Of a stretch of DNA of 64,000 nucleotides, positions 20,187 to 30,564 are shown in pieces. Within the stretch, counting starts at the first letter, position 1, and every line of letters begins with the position of its first letter. Source of the DNA: Prorocentrum cordatum (Eukaryota > Sar > Dinophyceae > Prorocentrales > Prorocentraceae); NCBI GenBank assembly GCA_963575745.1, contig CAUYUJ010014171.1, forward strand, positions 1,934,505 to 1,998,504. Reading direction: 5' to 3'. The notes under the pieces were generated by a model. That model had not been told where the DNA came from and did no database searches. It worked only from the letters and a program-made list of their open reading frames with translations. Made by a program: the position numbers and the translations under genes.

Positions 20187-21615
20187 GAAGGACCCAACCA
20201 TGTGCGGTTGTGAGTAACGCAGTTGTAAGTATCGTCTTCGGTGGAGCTCCCCATGGGGCCACGAAGCGTGAGATTAATGTGCCGAAACGGGCGGGGCGAA
20301 CGCATGCGAACACCGCCGCTGGGGCCTCAGGTGGCGCCCCCCATGGGGCCACGAGACGTGTGAGCGGTGAGCCGACATGGGTTGAGAGGATGCGTGCGAA
20401 CACCGCCACCTGGGACTTCGGTGGCGCTCCCTGTAGGGACACGAAACGTGTGAGGGATGTGCCGAACTTGTCGCGCTGGGCGCATGCAAACACCGCCATT
20501 GGGGCCATCGGTGGAGCTCCCTGTGGGATCACAAAACGTGTGAGGGGTGTGCCAAAACGAGCGGGGCGCACGCATGCGATCACCGCCACTGGCGCCTCAG
20601 GTGGCGCTCCCTATAGGGCCACGAAACACGTGAGAGGTAAGCCGAAATTAACGGAAAGGACGCGTGCGAACACTGACACTGGGGACTTCGGTGGCGCTCC
20701 CTGTAGGGCCACGAAACGTGTGAGGGGTGTGGGCGCGGTGGGCGCATGCGAACATCGCCACTGGGGCCTTCGGTGGCGCTCACTATGGGTCCATGAAGCG
20801 TGCGAGATGTGTGCTGAAATTGGAGCGGTGGGCGCATGCGATCACCGCCACTGGCTCCTCAGGTGGCGCTCCCCACAGGGCCACGAAACGTGGGAGGGGT
20901 GTACCGACATGTGTGCGGTGGGCGCATGCGAGCGAAGCCACTGGGGCCCCCGGTAGAGCTCCCCGTGCGGCCACGAAACGTGTGAGGGGTGTGCTGACAT
21001 GTGTGCGGTGGGTGCACGCGAGCGCAAACACCGGGGGGGCGCTCCCCATGGGGCCACGAAACACGTGAGGAGTGTGCCGAAGTGGGTGCGGTGGGCGCCT
21101 GCGAGCGCAGCCACTTGGGCCCTCGGTGGAGCTCCCTATGGGGCCACGAAGCGTGTGAGTGGTGTGCCGAAGTTGGTGCGGTGGGCGCACGCGTACGCAG
21201 CCATGGGGGCCCCCGGTGGAGCTCCCTATGGGGCCACAAATGCCGAAATGTGTGCGGTGGGCTCATGTGAGCGCTGGCACTTGGGCCTTCGGTGGGGCCC
21301 CCCTTATGGGACCTCACAACGTGTGATGGATGTCGAAAAGGGCGCGGTGGGCGCATGTGAGCGCAACCGCTGGTGCGTTCGGTGGCGCCTCCCGTGGGAC
21401 CACGAAACGTGTGAGGTGTGCCAGAATGGTTGCGGTGGGCGCATGTGAGCGCTGGCACTTGGGCCTTCGGAAGGCCTTCTTTGGGTCCTCGAAGCGTGTG
21501 AGTGGTGTGCCAATATGAACGCGGTGGGCGTATGCGAGCGTTGGCATTTGGACCTTCGGTGGGGCCCTCTTTGGGGCCACGAAACGTGTGAGTGGTGTTG
21601 TGCCAAAGTGACGGG
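20187..21615 (-). mobile_element. composite element E3 with 90-bp tandem units, end A missing
   Basis: End B at the left (GGCGAAGGACCCAACCATGT) leads into about 15 units with 90-bp spacing, for example CCACGAAACGTGGGAGGGGT at 20881 and CCACGAAACGTGTGAGGGGT at 20971. Units are more diverged than in E5. The array stops near 21610 without end A. Confidence 0.85.
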
Positions 21616-21914
21616 GTGCACGCTATCCCCGAGGTGGGCTGCCCGCGCGCTGAGGGGGGCAATGGCAGGGGCGAAGGCTTCCTAGCGGGAGGCTGATTCT
21701 TGGAAGGCGCTGGCCCTGCATCTGCAGACAAGGCCCACGCCCTCGGAGGAGCAGCCTCCCTCTGAGAAGCCGCCCCCCCTCCCCCCCCCTGCCCCCCGCT
21801 GCGCGCGGCCCGAGCGGGGGATCGCGGGTCATGAGCGAGCCGGCGGCAAACATCGGATGGCTGAGGGCAGAAGGCACCCGTGGGCCATGGCGCCCCAAAC
21901 CACACGCTTGCAGT
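21616..21914. other. GC-rich spacer
   Basis: C-rich run at 21774-21796. No gene recognised. Confidence 0.5.
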
Positions 21915-22034
21915 CGCTCGGACGTCCAATTCCTGTGCATTTTCGGTTTCGTGCGTGTTTTTTGTTTCATCGATGGTCTAGGATGGTCCTCGATGGTTCT
22001 CGCCGAGAAACAATGCACACGTCCGAGCGATGCC
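21915..22034 (+). mobile_element. F4 foldback element, 120 bp
   Basis: Left TCGCTCGGACGTCC and right GCACACGTCCGAGCGATGCC are inverted ends. Internal GGTTTCGTGCGTGTTTTTTG and GATGGTCCTCGATGG are shared with the other F4 copies (28086-29231, 34993-35122, 37389-37730, 42246-42563). Confidence 0.85.
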
Positions 22035-22369
22035 AGGCACGGGAGGCTTCCTCGACTTGGCGGCGGGCGCCTCCCCCGCCACACGGCGCGGCACTCCGCC
22101 CCCGCGGCGCGATGTGGCGCTCGGAGACCGGAGGGCTCCCAGAACTCCCTCTCTCGGGGATGGACAGACCCCCCTTTAGCAAAACGTGGTTTAGTGAAAA
22201 CGACCTGAGGCCCAAACCTGGCGGGCGCAAGCCTGGAAGATAACGGCCACGGCGGCCTCTCGAAGACTGGAAACGGACAGTTCACCAATCGACGTGTCAC
22301 TGTTGGGGGTTCTGTCCACCCCCGACTCTCCTCGACTCGCGGAGGGGGCGGAGGGAGCCCCGATCCTCG
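22035..22369. other. unassigned spacer
   Basis: GC-rich unique sequence, open on several frames, nothing recognised. Confidence 0.4.
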
Positions 22370-22560
22370 GATACCAGAGTGCTCGGGTCTCGACTGACGA
22401 GATCGGTCGCGACCGACTTCGCTCCAGCTTCTAGCATCGGACGCGACCGAGTCGCTTCGAGATCGGCTGCGACCGATTGGTCGCGGTCGGTCGCAACCGA
22501 TTTGGAGTGCCAATAGGTCGCTACCGCTCGCGACCGAACAAAACTGTATCCAATGATCTG
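22370..22560. repeat. degenerate GACCGA-type short repeat
   Basis: TCGGTCGCGACCGAC, GATCGGCTGCGACCGATTGG and CGGTCGGTCGCAACCGA recur, giving many small inverted repeats. Confidence 0.7.
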
Positions 22561-22699
22561 CGAGAGGGGATGTCCCCCCACCCAACCCACGTCTACGGGG
22601 GGGGGGTGCTGCGTACTTCGAGCGTGGGGGTACCATAGGACCCCCCCACACACACCCTCAGGCGCCCACACAGACACTCTTTCAAGACAGCTAATCGCG

Positions 22700-23066
22700 T
22701 CCGCTCTGATCGAAAAATTCTGGTTAGTCGCGTGCCTGGTCTGAACCTGGAAGGGACGAGTGGCGTACGCTCAGGGCCTGCGAGTCTTGGCCCGCATGCG
22801 TCGATTGCGGTACCTTTGGCATGTCCACCCCAGGTCACTCCGAGGCGCCGGCGCCACAGTCGGATATTGATACACCTGCTGGTGCACGATTAGTCGCGAG
22901 TCCGACCTGGGTGCCGTCCGCATCGCTTCGGAAGCTGGGAACGTTGGCTCACCGATCACCGAGGGATCCCGGCACGGATGCCGCGCTGGCCGAGTCGTCA
23001 CCAGGGCACAGGAGCGCTCCCACAGGCCCCGTCCGTTAGCGCGAGTACACCGGCAGACGCTGCCGG

Positions 23067-23117
<51 letters not shown>

Positions 23118-23660
23118 AGCTGGTTGTGAGCCGAACCTGGACCTGTCGCCGCCGACCTGGAGTGAGAGCAGTGCCGCACCTCCCCCGGGGGAGGACCACC
23201 GTGCGCCTGGAGGCGACCTGGGGGGCCAAGCGTCACAGTGCCGCTCGCGGGCAGGAGTGCCGCGGGCGTGGGGCTCTGCAGGAGGAGTCTCATTGACACT
23301 CGAGCGGATGGCTGTGATGTCTGCCCCCACGCCCCAAGCACGGCGGAACGAGAGGCGGCTCGGCTCACACTGGACGTGGCGCTCGAGCACGCGACGTCGC
23401 CAGACCACGGAACGACTCTTCCAGGCCACTCCGTGGGTACGGCTACGCTTGCCTCCTCCGTTCCACCTGCTGGTGCGACGGTTCGTCGCGAAGGTCTGAC
23501 CCTGGATGGAGCGAGCGGCGGCTTCGCTCACGCGCCCGAAGGGGCCTTGGAGGTTGCGCTCGGGCACACGGCGTCGCCCGACCGCGGAACGACTATCCCA
23601 GGCCGCTCCGTGGGCAGGGCTACGCCTGCTACCCCTCTCCTCCTGCTTGTGCGCCAGTGG
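22700..23660 (+). repeat. degenerate long-period (about 170-175 bp) repeats
   Basis: Related words, TTAGTCGCGTGCCTGGTCTG at 22724, GATTAGTCGCGAGTCCGACC at 22888 and GTTCGTCGCGAAGGTCTGAC at 23480, mark repeated segments. TGGCGCTCGAGCACGCGACG (about 23381) and TTGCGCTCGGGCACACGGCG (about 23555) are 174 bp apart. Two units share one plus frame (PGHS...PAGA pattern), which hints at a former repetitive protein, but stops intervene upstream. Confidence 0.5.
23069..23113. repeat. CTG/CAG array, 15 units
   Basis: Fifteen uninterrupted CTG units. They read poly-Leu, poly-Cys or poly-Ala on the plus strand and poly-Gln, poly-Ser or poly-Ala on the minus strand. Confidence 0.97.
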
Positions 23661-24479
23661 GGGGCCTTCTCTTCGCGGGCGCGCCTCTACCTCAGGGGGT
23701 GCGCCCAGCTGCCCTCGCCTGGGACGCGCCATCCACCCTAGGCGGTGCGTCCCTCCCCCCCCCCCTGCGCTGCTCTTTGCGCACCGCCGTACCTGGTCCG
23801 GGGTCGAGCCGCCTCCCGCCGCCCTTCCGGGAGGTTGGATCGCCCGCGGCTGGGCGTCTCGCGAGGGTCGCCTGCGCCGCTCGCCCCAGCTCTTGGCGCC
23901 TCCCGTCAGCCCTGGCCCTGAGCCGTCCGCCTGTGGTGCGTGCAGGGAGGAGGCCAGCCGCTCTGCCTGCTCTGGGCGCCAGCGCCTCTGTGCTGGCCCC
24001 CCCACCCGCCCCTCTATTTGCCTCCCCGCCGCTGCCGCCACGAGGAGCCCTGACCTGGGGGCCTGCGCCCTGGCGCGCTCCTCGCTTCCCTTGCCTCCCA
24101 GCAGCTTTGCTGCTGGGAGCCTTCGCCCTGCCCCCCCCCTTCGGCCGGGAGCCGCCTGCCCTCGGCTGTGATGCGTGCGCCGGCCTTGGCCCCTTGCCCC
24201 TCTTCTCCTGCTCGCCTGCGGCTCCGCGCGTGCCCCAGCGCGCTGCCGCTGCCAGTTGTGCTGACGCCAAGGTCTTGCATTCGCCCTGCCCCCGCCTCCG
24301 TGTCCGGTTTCGGGTTGCTGCTGCCCTTTCTCGGTCCCGCAGCCCCGGCGAGGAGGAGGAGCAGGTCGGACCACCATGACCCTGGGTGTGGTCACGACGC
24401 CGCCCCGCACCCGCTGCCAGTGGTACAGCACCGGCTTGGCCGCCCCGGGCGCCCCGCTGCGGTCACCGCTGCGTGGCTT
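23661..24479. other. very GC-rich region, open on both strands
   Basis: Plus frames (23506-24171, 23657-24379) and a long minus frame (24896-22998) are all open, a sign of composition rather than selection. Residues are dominated by Pro, Ala, Arg and Leu. No domain recognised. Confidence 0.4.
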
Positions 24480-24690
24480 CCTCATCGTCTTCCTCCTCCT
24501 CATCCTCTTCCTCCCCATCCTCCTCCCCTTCCTCCTCCTCCTCCTCCTCCTCCTCCTCCTCCTCCTCCTCCTCCTCTTCCTCGTCTGTTTCCTAATTTTC
24601 CTCTGCCTCCTGATCGTCATCGGCATCGTCATCGTCATCATCGTCATCGTTCTCCTCCTCCGCCTCTTCCTCCTCCTCGCCCTTCTTTCA
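24480..24690. repeat. TCC plus TCATCG microsatellites
   Basis: TCC units to about 24580, then CATCGTCATCGTCATCATCG at 24623-24650, then TCC again. Confidence 0.93.
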
Positions 24691-24809
24691 GGCATCGGCT
24701 CGAAGCGTGTCCGCGATAAGCCCTTCGCTTGGAGTTCGGCGGAGGCACAACGCACTGATCCCCTTCCTTCCTCCCGCGGCCGCCCCTCGTCCTTCGGGGG
24801 CGGCAAAGA

Positions 24810-24990
24810 AGGGGGCGTCCAAGAGGGGGGGGTGCAAATCATGGCCGGCGGCATGTGCGCGGCCCCGGGGGGGTGGCCAGGGACGTACTGAAACAAGAAG
24901 AGGCGCCATGAAATCTAGGGAGACATCATGGCCCCCGCCACGATATCCAACCCCCCCTAGTCATCACCCCCCTCTTTGCCGCCCCCGAGT
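24810..24990 (+). repeat. F14 dispersed repeat, copy 1
   Basis: GGGGGCGTCCAAGAGGG, GGCGGCATGTGCGCGG, GACGTACTGAAAC, GCGCCATGAAAT and TAGTCATCACCCCCCTCTTT recur in order at 52955-53150. Confidence 0.8.
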
Positions 24991-25159
24991 CCTGTTCCTC
25001 TCCCCTGCGCGCCCGGGCCGCTCGCGGCGCCGCCGCCCTGGCCTGCCGCGCGCGCGCGCGTGCGGGCCGCCGCTGCCGCGCTGCCGCGTCGCAGAGACTG
25101 GCAGGCGTGGCCGAAGCCGAGGGGGCGGTCGCTCTGTCGCCGCAGAGGCCTCCTGCGCA

Positions 25160-25202
25160 CCTCGCGCGAGCGCCGCTCCCATGGAGCGGCGCTCGCGCGA
25201 GG
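25160..25202. repeat. perfect 20-bp-arm palindrome
   Basis: CCTCGCGCGAGCGCCGCTCC is followed after CAT by its exact reverse complement. It can form a cruciform or a stem-loop in RNA. Confidence 0.95.
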
Positions 25203-25338
25203 TCGAGCGACCACCGGCGCGGCAGGGGTGACAGCGGCGCTGCAGTCTGCGTGCCCGCGCATGAAGTGGCAGACGGCAGATCAGGACAGCTGCGGCCAGC
25301 CTTCCGCGTGAGCAGCGACACTTCCGAACATGACGATC

Positions 25339-25470
25339 GGCGCCGAGCGAGGGGGGGGAAGTGATAAGAAGAAGGCCTTCTCAGTAGGCGGCGGGGCTTC
25401 TCAGAAGCCCTCGCGCCTTCTGAGAAATTTTCTGTGTCTTCGGGGGAGGCGTGGGACACTTCTCAGAACG
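25339..25470 (+). mobile_element. F9 element, left part
   Basis: GGCGCCGAGCGAGG, GGAAGTGATAAGAAG, GCGGGGCTTCTCAGAAGCCC and CTTCGGGGG match 31157-31260. The right end is missing. Confidence 0.7.
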
Positions 25471-25490
25471 TGAAACTTCCGAGCTTTCTG

Positions 25491-25638
25491 TTAGGTCGGG
25501 CACGCCCCCCCAAAGGCGGAGCTTCGACGAAAAAAAGATAGCCAAAAATACCCCAACATTGTCAACAAATAATCAAAACATCGTCCCCAGACTACCTGTT
25601 AGATAGTCTGGGGACGATGTAGAGGGACAGGCCCGAAA
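25491..25638 (+). mobile_element. F3 foldback element with internal hairpin
   Basis: Ends TTAGGTCGGGCACGCC and GAGGGACAGGCCCGAAAC are imperfect inverted repeats. Inside, CATCGTCCCCAGACTA (25579-25594) pairs perfectly with 25604-25619 across a 9-base loop. AT-rich interior typical of the other F3 copies. Confidence 0.8.
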
Positions 25639-25957
25639 CCTATCAGGAGGGAAAGAAACACACAGACACAATTCATCTTGGATTCCCCCGAAAATATGCG
25701 CAAAAATATGGGAAGCGGGGGGGGAAGACAACAACCCAGAACATATGGGAACATGTGGGGAATCTTTTGATTTGTGTGTATCTGTTTGTGTGTCCCAGGC
25801 ACCCCTTCAACCTAATCTTTCTGAGAAGGACCGCCTCTCCTCGCTTCCCTCCGGGCCCGCCGCCGAGGAGAGAGAGCTTGCAGCAGAGGCAACAGGGCCG
25901 CGCGAGGGCCGCCCTCCACGACGCTCACGCGATGGACAACTCCACCCACGAGCGATG
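25639..25957. other. unassigned spacer
   Basis: Unique sequence with a TGTGTGTATCTGTTTGTGTG stretch near 25774. No gene recognised. Confidence 0.45.
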
Positions 25958-26158
25958 ATCGGGTCGGGCGAAAGGGGGGGATAGCAAAGGGGGGGGTTGA
26001 GAATCAGCTCACGTAGCTGATTTTCCCGGCGCCTCCCGGCGCCGGAGGCGGCCATGTATCAAGGAATGGGCCCCTCGGTGAGGCCGAAATCAGCTGCATG
26101 CAGCAAATTTCGTAACCCCCCCTTTCCCAATCCCCCCCTTTCGCCCGACCCGAGATGA
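25958..26158. mobile_element. F16 foldback element
   Basis: CGGGTCGGGCGAAAGGGGGG at the left is the inverted counterpart of CCCCCCTTTCGCCCGACCCG at the right. Inner arms also pair (ATCAGCT...AGCTGAT), around GGCGCCTCCCGGCGCCGG. Single copy in the window. Confidence 0.85.
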
Positions 26159-26171
26159 GACCTTGAGACTG

Positions 26172-26362
26172 AGATGCAAGAAACAAAAACGGCATACACA
26201 GGACGTATTGGCGCTCCGCGCGGACTTCTTGGGTCTGCGCTGGGCCCCCCTCCCTGGCGCGCGGAGCGCGCCAGGCGCCGCCGGGGGGGCCCAGCGCGAA
26301 TCCAAGAAATCCGCGCGGAACGGCCAAAAGATTATGTGCATGGCGTTTTTTCTTCTACGATG
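26172..26362 (+). mobile_element. F2 foldback element
   Basis: Arms: GGCGCTCCGCGCGGACTTCT at the left and AATCCGCGCGGAACGGCC at the right, plus outer AACAAAAACGGCATAC and GCATGGCGTTTTTTCTTC. The centre is TGGCGCGCGGAGCGCGCCAG, itself a palindrome. Confidence 0.85.
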
Positions 26363-27164
26363 GGAGCAAGCCAGCGCATTTGCCCAGTACGGCGCAGACT
26401 TTCCAAGCGAGCTTCTCGTGAAGAAGGCATCGCGATCAGAGGGATAGGCAGGAGAGAAGGGATCGACAAAGGCACCCACCAAGGCGCAACTTTCGAGATG
26501 AACTTTTCAGGCAAATGTGCGGCTCGATACGTAATATGCCGGCGTGCCGTTCCCGCGGGGCACGAGAGTTGGCCAGACTCTTGAAACAGGCAACGTGCCG
26601 GCTACGCACAAGCGTGACAGAAGCTCCCCCACATGCACGACTCATGAATACACTCCGCACAGAAGCGTCGTCGGCATCGTCGTCATCGTCGTCATCGTCG
26701 TCGTAGTCGTCGTCGCCATTCAGGGTCGGCGGCACCGGCCGTAAAGCCTTCGCATTACATTCCGCACAGAAGCCTTCGGTGGCAGCTGACGGGAGCCTCC
26801 GTACCATCTTGTTGGTTCTTGCGTATCGGACTTGCGATGGTATGCGAGGCCCCAATGGTTTGCTACCGAAGGATCGGCGGTGGTCATGGCACACGCGAGG
26901 GAGCTCTGACGCAGACCCCGCAATGCACCGTGCGTTCTGGCGTGAAGCCTGCAGAGGGCAGCATCCGTGGCAGAGAGACGGCCGAGCTGTCTGCCCGTCA
27001 CGAGTTCGCTCTTATGTCCACCCCGTTGGCGGGGGGGTCCATCCCGGCTCGTTGCCGCACTCGTCCCTGGTTTGAGCTGAGCGTGCGTGCTACAATACGC
27101 AGATACCTATTGCAAGAAATGACATGACATGGTAGTCAGCGTGGGCACCAAACGGTACGCTCTT
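26363..27164. other. unassigned stretch with a GTC/ATC microsatellite
   Basis: TCGTCATCGTCGTCATCGTC units at 26668-26712. The rest is open on both strands (plus 26779-27127, minus 27001-26720) with no recognised domain. Confidence 0.45.
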
Positions 27165-27430
27165 GCACCTTGGAGGTGAAAACTGGGCGGTGTAAGCTGC
27201 GTGGCGAAAGCCATGCCGTGTAAGCTAGGTTGTGTGAGCTATGCTCTGGAGGTGCAAACTGCGCGGTGTAAGCTATGTGGTGCACGCCATGTCGTGAAAT
27301 ATAGGCGGTGTGAAATTGGGGTGGACGCTATCGGGTGTAAGCTATTCGATGTACATGCTGGTGTGTAGCCTATGCCATGCACGATCTGCGGTGTAAACTA
27401 AGTGGTGCAGACTACGCCGTGCAAGCTCAG
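27165..27430. repeat. degenerate 14-16-bp minisatellite (GGTGTAAGCTATG type)
   Basis: GCGGTGTAAGCT, CCGTGTAAGCTAGG, GGTGTAAGCTATGTG, GGGTGTAAGCTATT and GCGGTGTAAACTAAG recur about every 15 bp through 265 bp with substitutions but little length change. Confidence 0.85.
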
Positions 27431-27690
27431 AGCACGGGTCGCCCGCGAGGCGCCGACGTGGAGGCTCAGGCGGCAAGGCGGCGTGGCCTTGTCATATCTT
27501 CCCAGCGCACGGGGCGCCCACGATGCGACCACGAGGCGGCCACGTGGCGCAACCTCGGCATAGCCCCCAAGGGCGGGCGCCCACGGACACGGGCGGCAAC
27601 GTGGCGCAACCTCGGCATCACCCCCCCCCCGGCGCGAGACGCCCACGAGGTGGCACGAGCGGCAACGTGGAGACAACCTGGGATATCGAA
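27427..27690 (+). repeat. about 60-66-bp tandem repeat, four units
   Basis: CACGTGGCGCAACCTCGGCA, AACGTGGCGCAACCTCGGCA and AACGTGGAGACAACCTGGGA mark three units; a diverged one precedes. In the plus frame from 27377 the unit reads AATWRNLGI and variants, so frame is kept across units. Confidence 0.75.
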
Positions 27691-28085
27691 CCAAGTGCGG
27701 AAGAGAAGAAGGTGAACGTTCTCCGATCTGGCGTTTCGACGTTGAACGAAAGAGAACGAGGGGAGGAGGGTGGGGTCTGGCTCCGGACCTCTGTGCAGGG
27801 CGACTGTTCGGAACAGTGCTCCCATGGGGGATCCTGTGGGGAGTTGGGGCCCCCGTGCTTACTCCACCTTCTTGGAACAGGTGACCAAAACAGCCAAGTA
27901 TACTCCATAGGGGGGGATGCGAGGGCCCGCGCCGAACGGCGAATCAGCGGATAAGAAAACGATCGCAGGTAAGAACCCCATGAGTGCAGGCACTGCTTGA
28001 GGAATCGCTTCTCGGAGGTCCGCGCGGATTCCTTCTGGTCGCGCGGAGCGCACCAGGAGGGCGGCGCCAGACGGCCCGTGGGCTC
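27691..28085. other. spacer with an F2 remnant
   Basis: GGAGGTCCGCGCGGATTCCT and TCGCGCGGAGCGCACCAGG at 28014-28074 are the left arm and part of the centre of F2. Otherwise unassigned. Confidence 0.55.
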
Positions 28086-29231
28086 GCCATCGCTCGGACG
28101 TCCATTCCCGGTGTTTTTTCCCAACCATCCTGTGGTGTTGGGTCCTCGTTTTGAAGAGACGTCGCCCCGCGTTTCTCCTCCTCCTCCTCCTCCTCCTCTC
28201 CTCTCCTCCTCCCCCTCCTCCGCCCTCCTCCCTGCGTTTCACCCACCCAGTGCAACGTTTCGTGGCCCCATACGGGAGCTCCACCGAAGGCCCTAGTGGC
28301 AGCGTTCGCATGGCGGCCCCGCCCCGTTTCGGCACACCCCTCACGAGGATCGTGGCCCCATAGGGAGCTCCGACGAAGGCCCCAGTGGCAGCGTTCGCAT
28401 GGCGGCCCCGCCCCATTTCGGCACACCCCTCACGAGGATCGTGGCACCATAGGGAGCTCCAGTGGCAGCGCTCGCATGGTGGCCCCGCCACACTTCGGCA
28501 CACCCCAAACGAGGATCGTGGCCCCATAGGGAGCTCCACAGAAGGCGCCAGTGGCAGGGACCGCATGGCGGCCTCGAGCCATTTCGGCACACCCCTCACG
28601 AGGATCGTGGCCCCATAAGAGCTCCAGCGAAGGCTCCAGTGGCAGCGTTCGCATGGCGGCCCTGCCCCATTGCAGCACACCCCTCACATGGTTCGCGGCC
28701 CCATAGGGAGCTCCACCGAAGGCGCCAGTGGCAGCGTTCGCATGGCGGCCTCGGACCATTTCGGCACACCCCTCACGAGGATCGTGGCCCCATAGGGAGC
28801 TCCACCGAAGGCTCCAGTGGCAGCGTTCGCATGGCGGCCCCGCGCCATTTTGGCACACCCCTCACGAGGATCGCGGCCCCACAGGGAGCTCGAAGGCCCC
28901 AGTGGCAGCGTTCGCATGGCGGCTTCGGGCCATTTCGGCACACCCCTCACGAGGATCGTGGCCCCATAATGGAGCTCCACCGAAGGCCCCAGTGGCAGCG
29001 TTCGCATGGTGGCCCCGCCCCATTTCGGCACACCCCTAACGAGGATCGTGGCCCCATAGAGAATTCCTCTTGCTTCGTCCCACCTGCCCAGCGGTATTCA
29101 CGTTTGCATATGGTTGGGTCTTTCGCCAGGATAATTTCGGTTTCGTGCGTGATTTTTTTCGCCAAGTGGTCGAGGATGCTCCTCGATGGTCCCCGCCGAA
29201 GGAAAAATGCACACGTCCGAGCGATGCCAGG
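28086..29231 (+). mobile_element. F4 element split by composite element E4
   Basis: The left F4 arm (CCATCGCTCGGACGTCCATT) runs to about 28120. The F4 interior and right arm (ATTTCGGTTTCGTGCGTGAT to CACACGTCCGAGCGATGCC) resume at about 29130. Together they make one normal F4, so E4 inserted into it. Confidence 0.82.
28121..29128 (+). mobile_element. composite element E4 with 89-90-bp tandem units
   Basis: End A: CCCAACCATCCTGTGGTGTT, then TGGGTCCTCG. A TCC tract (28171-28230) follows, then about 9 units such as GGCCCCATAGGGAGCTCC at 28354 and its counterparts 89 bp apart; one unit is shortened to 77 bp. End B: GCATATGGTTGGGTCTTTCGCC. Confidence 0.88.
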
Positions 29232-29687
29232 GGGGAGACCCGGCGCAGATCCAGGAGATCCAGGCGGAGCACCGACAGCTTTTGCCTTTACATTTAGCAG
29301 CCTGGAACAAACGCAACACGCAACACGTAGCGTGTTGACACATAACACAACACATAGACTGAAAACGTACGTCTGGCGCGCACGCTCGCCAAAAACGTGG
29401 ACCAACATGTGCCGAACCCATACGCGGCGTGTTGACACGCACTTCTTGAACACAGTGAGTGCTGCGTTTCCATACGGGCGTACCAGGGCAGCTAAGCTTA
29501 TGCAGTGTGTCCCTTTTCGACATGCGACACCTGCGTCGGCAATCATGCATGTTATTTTCCTTACGAGTATATATATATGTATATATATATGATTATTCTT
29601 ATTCTGCTTCCCCACATCCTGAGTGAAGTTGAAGTTTTCCCCACATCATGAATGGAACCCATGCTTTCCCAGAAAACACTGTCCTTC
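29232..29687. other. unassigned spacer
   Basis: Contains CAACACG/GCGTGTTGACAC inverted words (29310-29440) and a TA run at 29566-29592. No gene recognised. Confidence 0.5.
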
Positions 29688-29790
29688 TCCTTCTCCTTCT
29701 CCTCCTTCTCCTCCTTCTCCTCCTCCTGCTCCTCCCCTCCTCCTCCTCCTCCTCCTCCTCCTCCTCCTCCTCCTCCTCCTCCTCCTCTAC
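29688..29790. repeat. TTC/TCC microsatellite
   Basis: CTTCTCCTTCTCCTCC passes into pure TCC units. Confidence 0.95.
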
Positions 29791-29809
29791 CATTACTACC
29801 ATATCCTAC

Positions 29810-30020
29810 CACTCAGTCCGTACCATACCATACCATACCATACCAATGCCATGCCTACCATACCACACTCACCATACCACACCTACTATACCAGATCTAC
29901 CATACCTGCAATGACAACCCTACCAGATCATGCCCTACTAGACCATGCCTACCATACCGTACCATACCTTACCATACCTACCACACCATACCACACCTAC
30001 CATACCCAACCTACTACACC
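29810..30020. repeat. CCATA pentanucleotide-type array
   Basis: ACCATACCATACCATACC units with variants such as CCTACCATACCACACC over about 210 bp. Confidence 0.93.
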
Positions 30021-30564
30021 ATACCGACAACTCCAGGGAGGCCACGCCAGAGAGGCCACTCCCACTCCGACTCCTCCAGGGAGGCCCCGCCTGAGCGAGG
30101 AGGGTATTCACAAACCATGTGATTCGTCAGGTTTCGTGCCCCTCCCACTCCTCCAGGGACGAACGTGCTTCCTGAACAGCCGTCGTCTTCCTCCCTGCTG
30201 CTCCCCATCCTTGCCCTCGTCGGCAGTTCCTTTCGCACGTACCTTTGCGATGGCCCTTCCATTCATGTTACTAGTCTTTTGTCCCACTGACCCCACGAAG
30301 CCGTCAACACCCTTTATGTGGGGAACTCCGTTGGCATGCTTCTTCCTCTTGTTTCCATAGTTTCCTTATTTTCCTTCTTCCCCTCTCCTGATTGCTGATG
30401 CCTCTGCGTGGGCGCAGTCAAACTGCGCTCGCGCGCCTGGAAGAGGACATGCACCTGCGGCACGCGGCGCGGACAGGTTCCGGCGCGGAATGCCACTCGT
30501 TGGTGCCCCCAGCCTGGCCTGAAGCGCTTATGGCGGAGGCTGCGAGCAGACAGAAGGATGATGA
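30021..30564. other. unassigned spacer
   Basis: Starts with three CTCCAGGGAGGCC-type words. The remainder is unique, with open frames but no domain. Confidence 0.45.

Noticed and set aside
22998-24896. 632-codon minus-strand ORF
   Set aside because: Very GC-rich, Arg/Ala/Pro-dominated, passes through TCC and CTG arrays, and overlaps other equally open frames. No domain seen.
28845-28860. Spliced-leader core in E4 (GCCATTTTGGC)
   Set aside because: It is a one-base variant of the 90-bp unit, which normally reads CCATTTCGGC.
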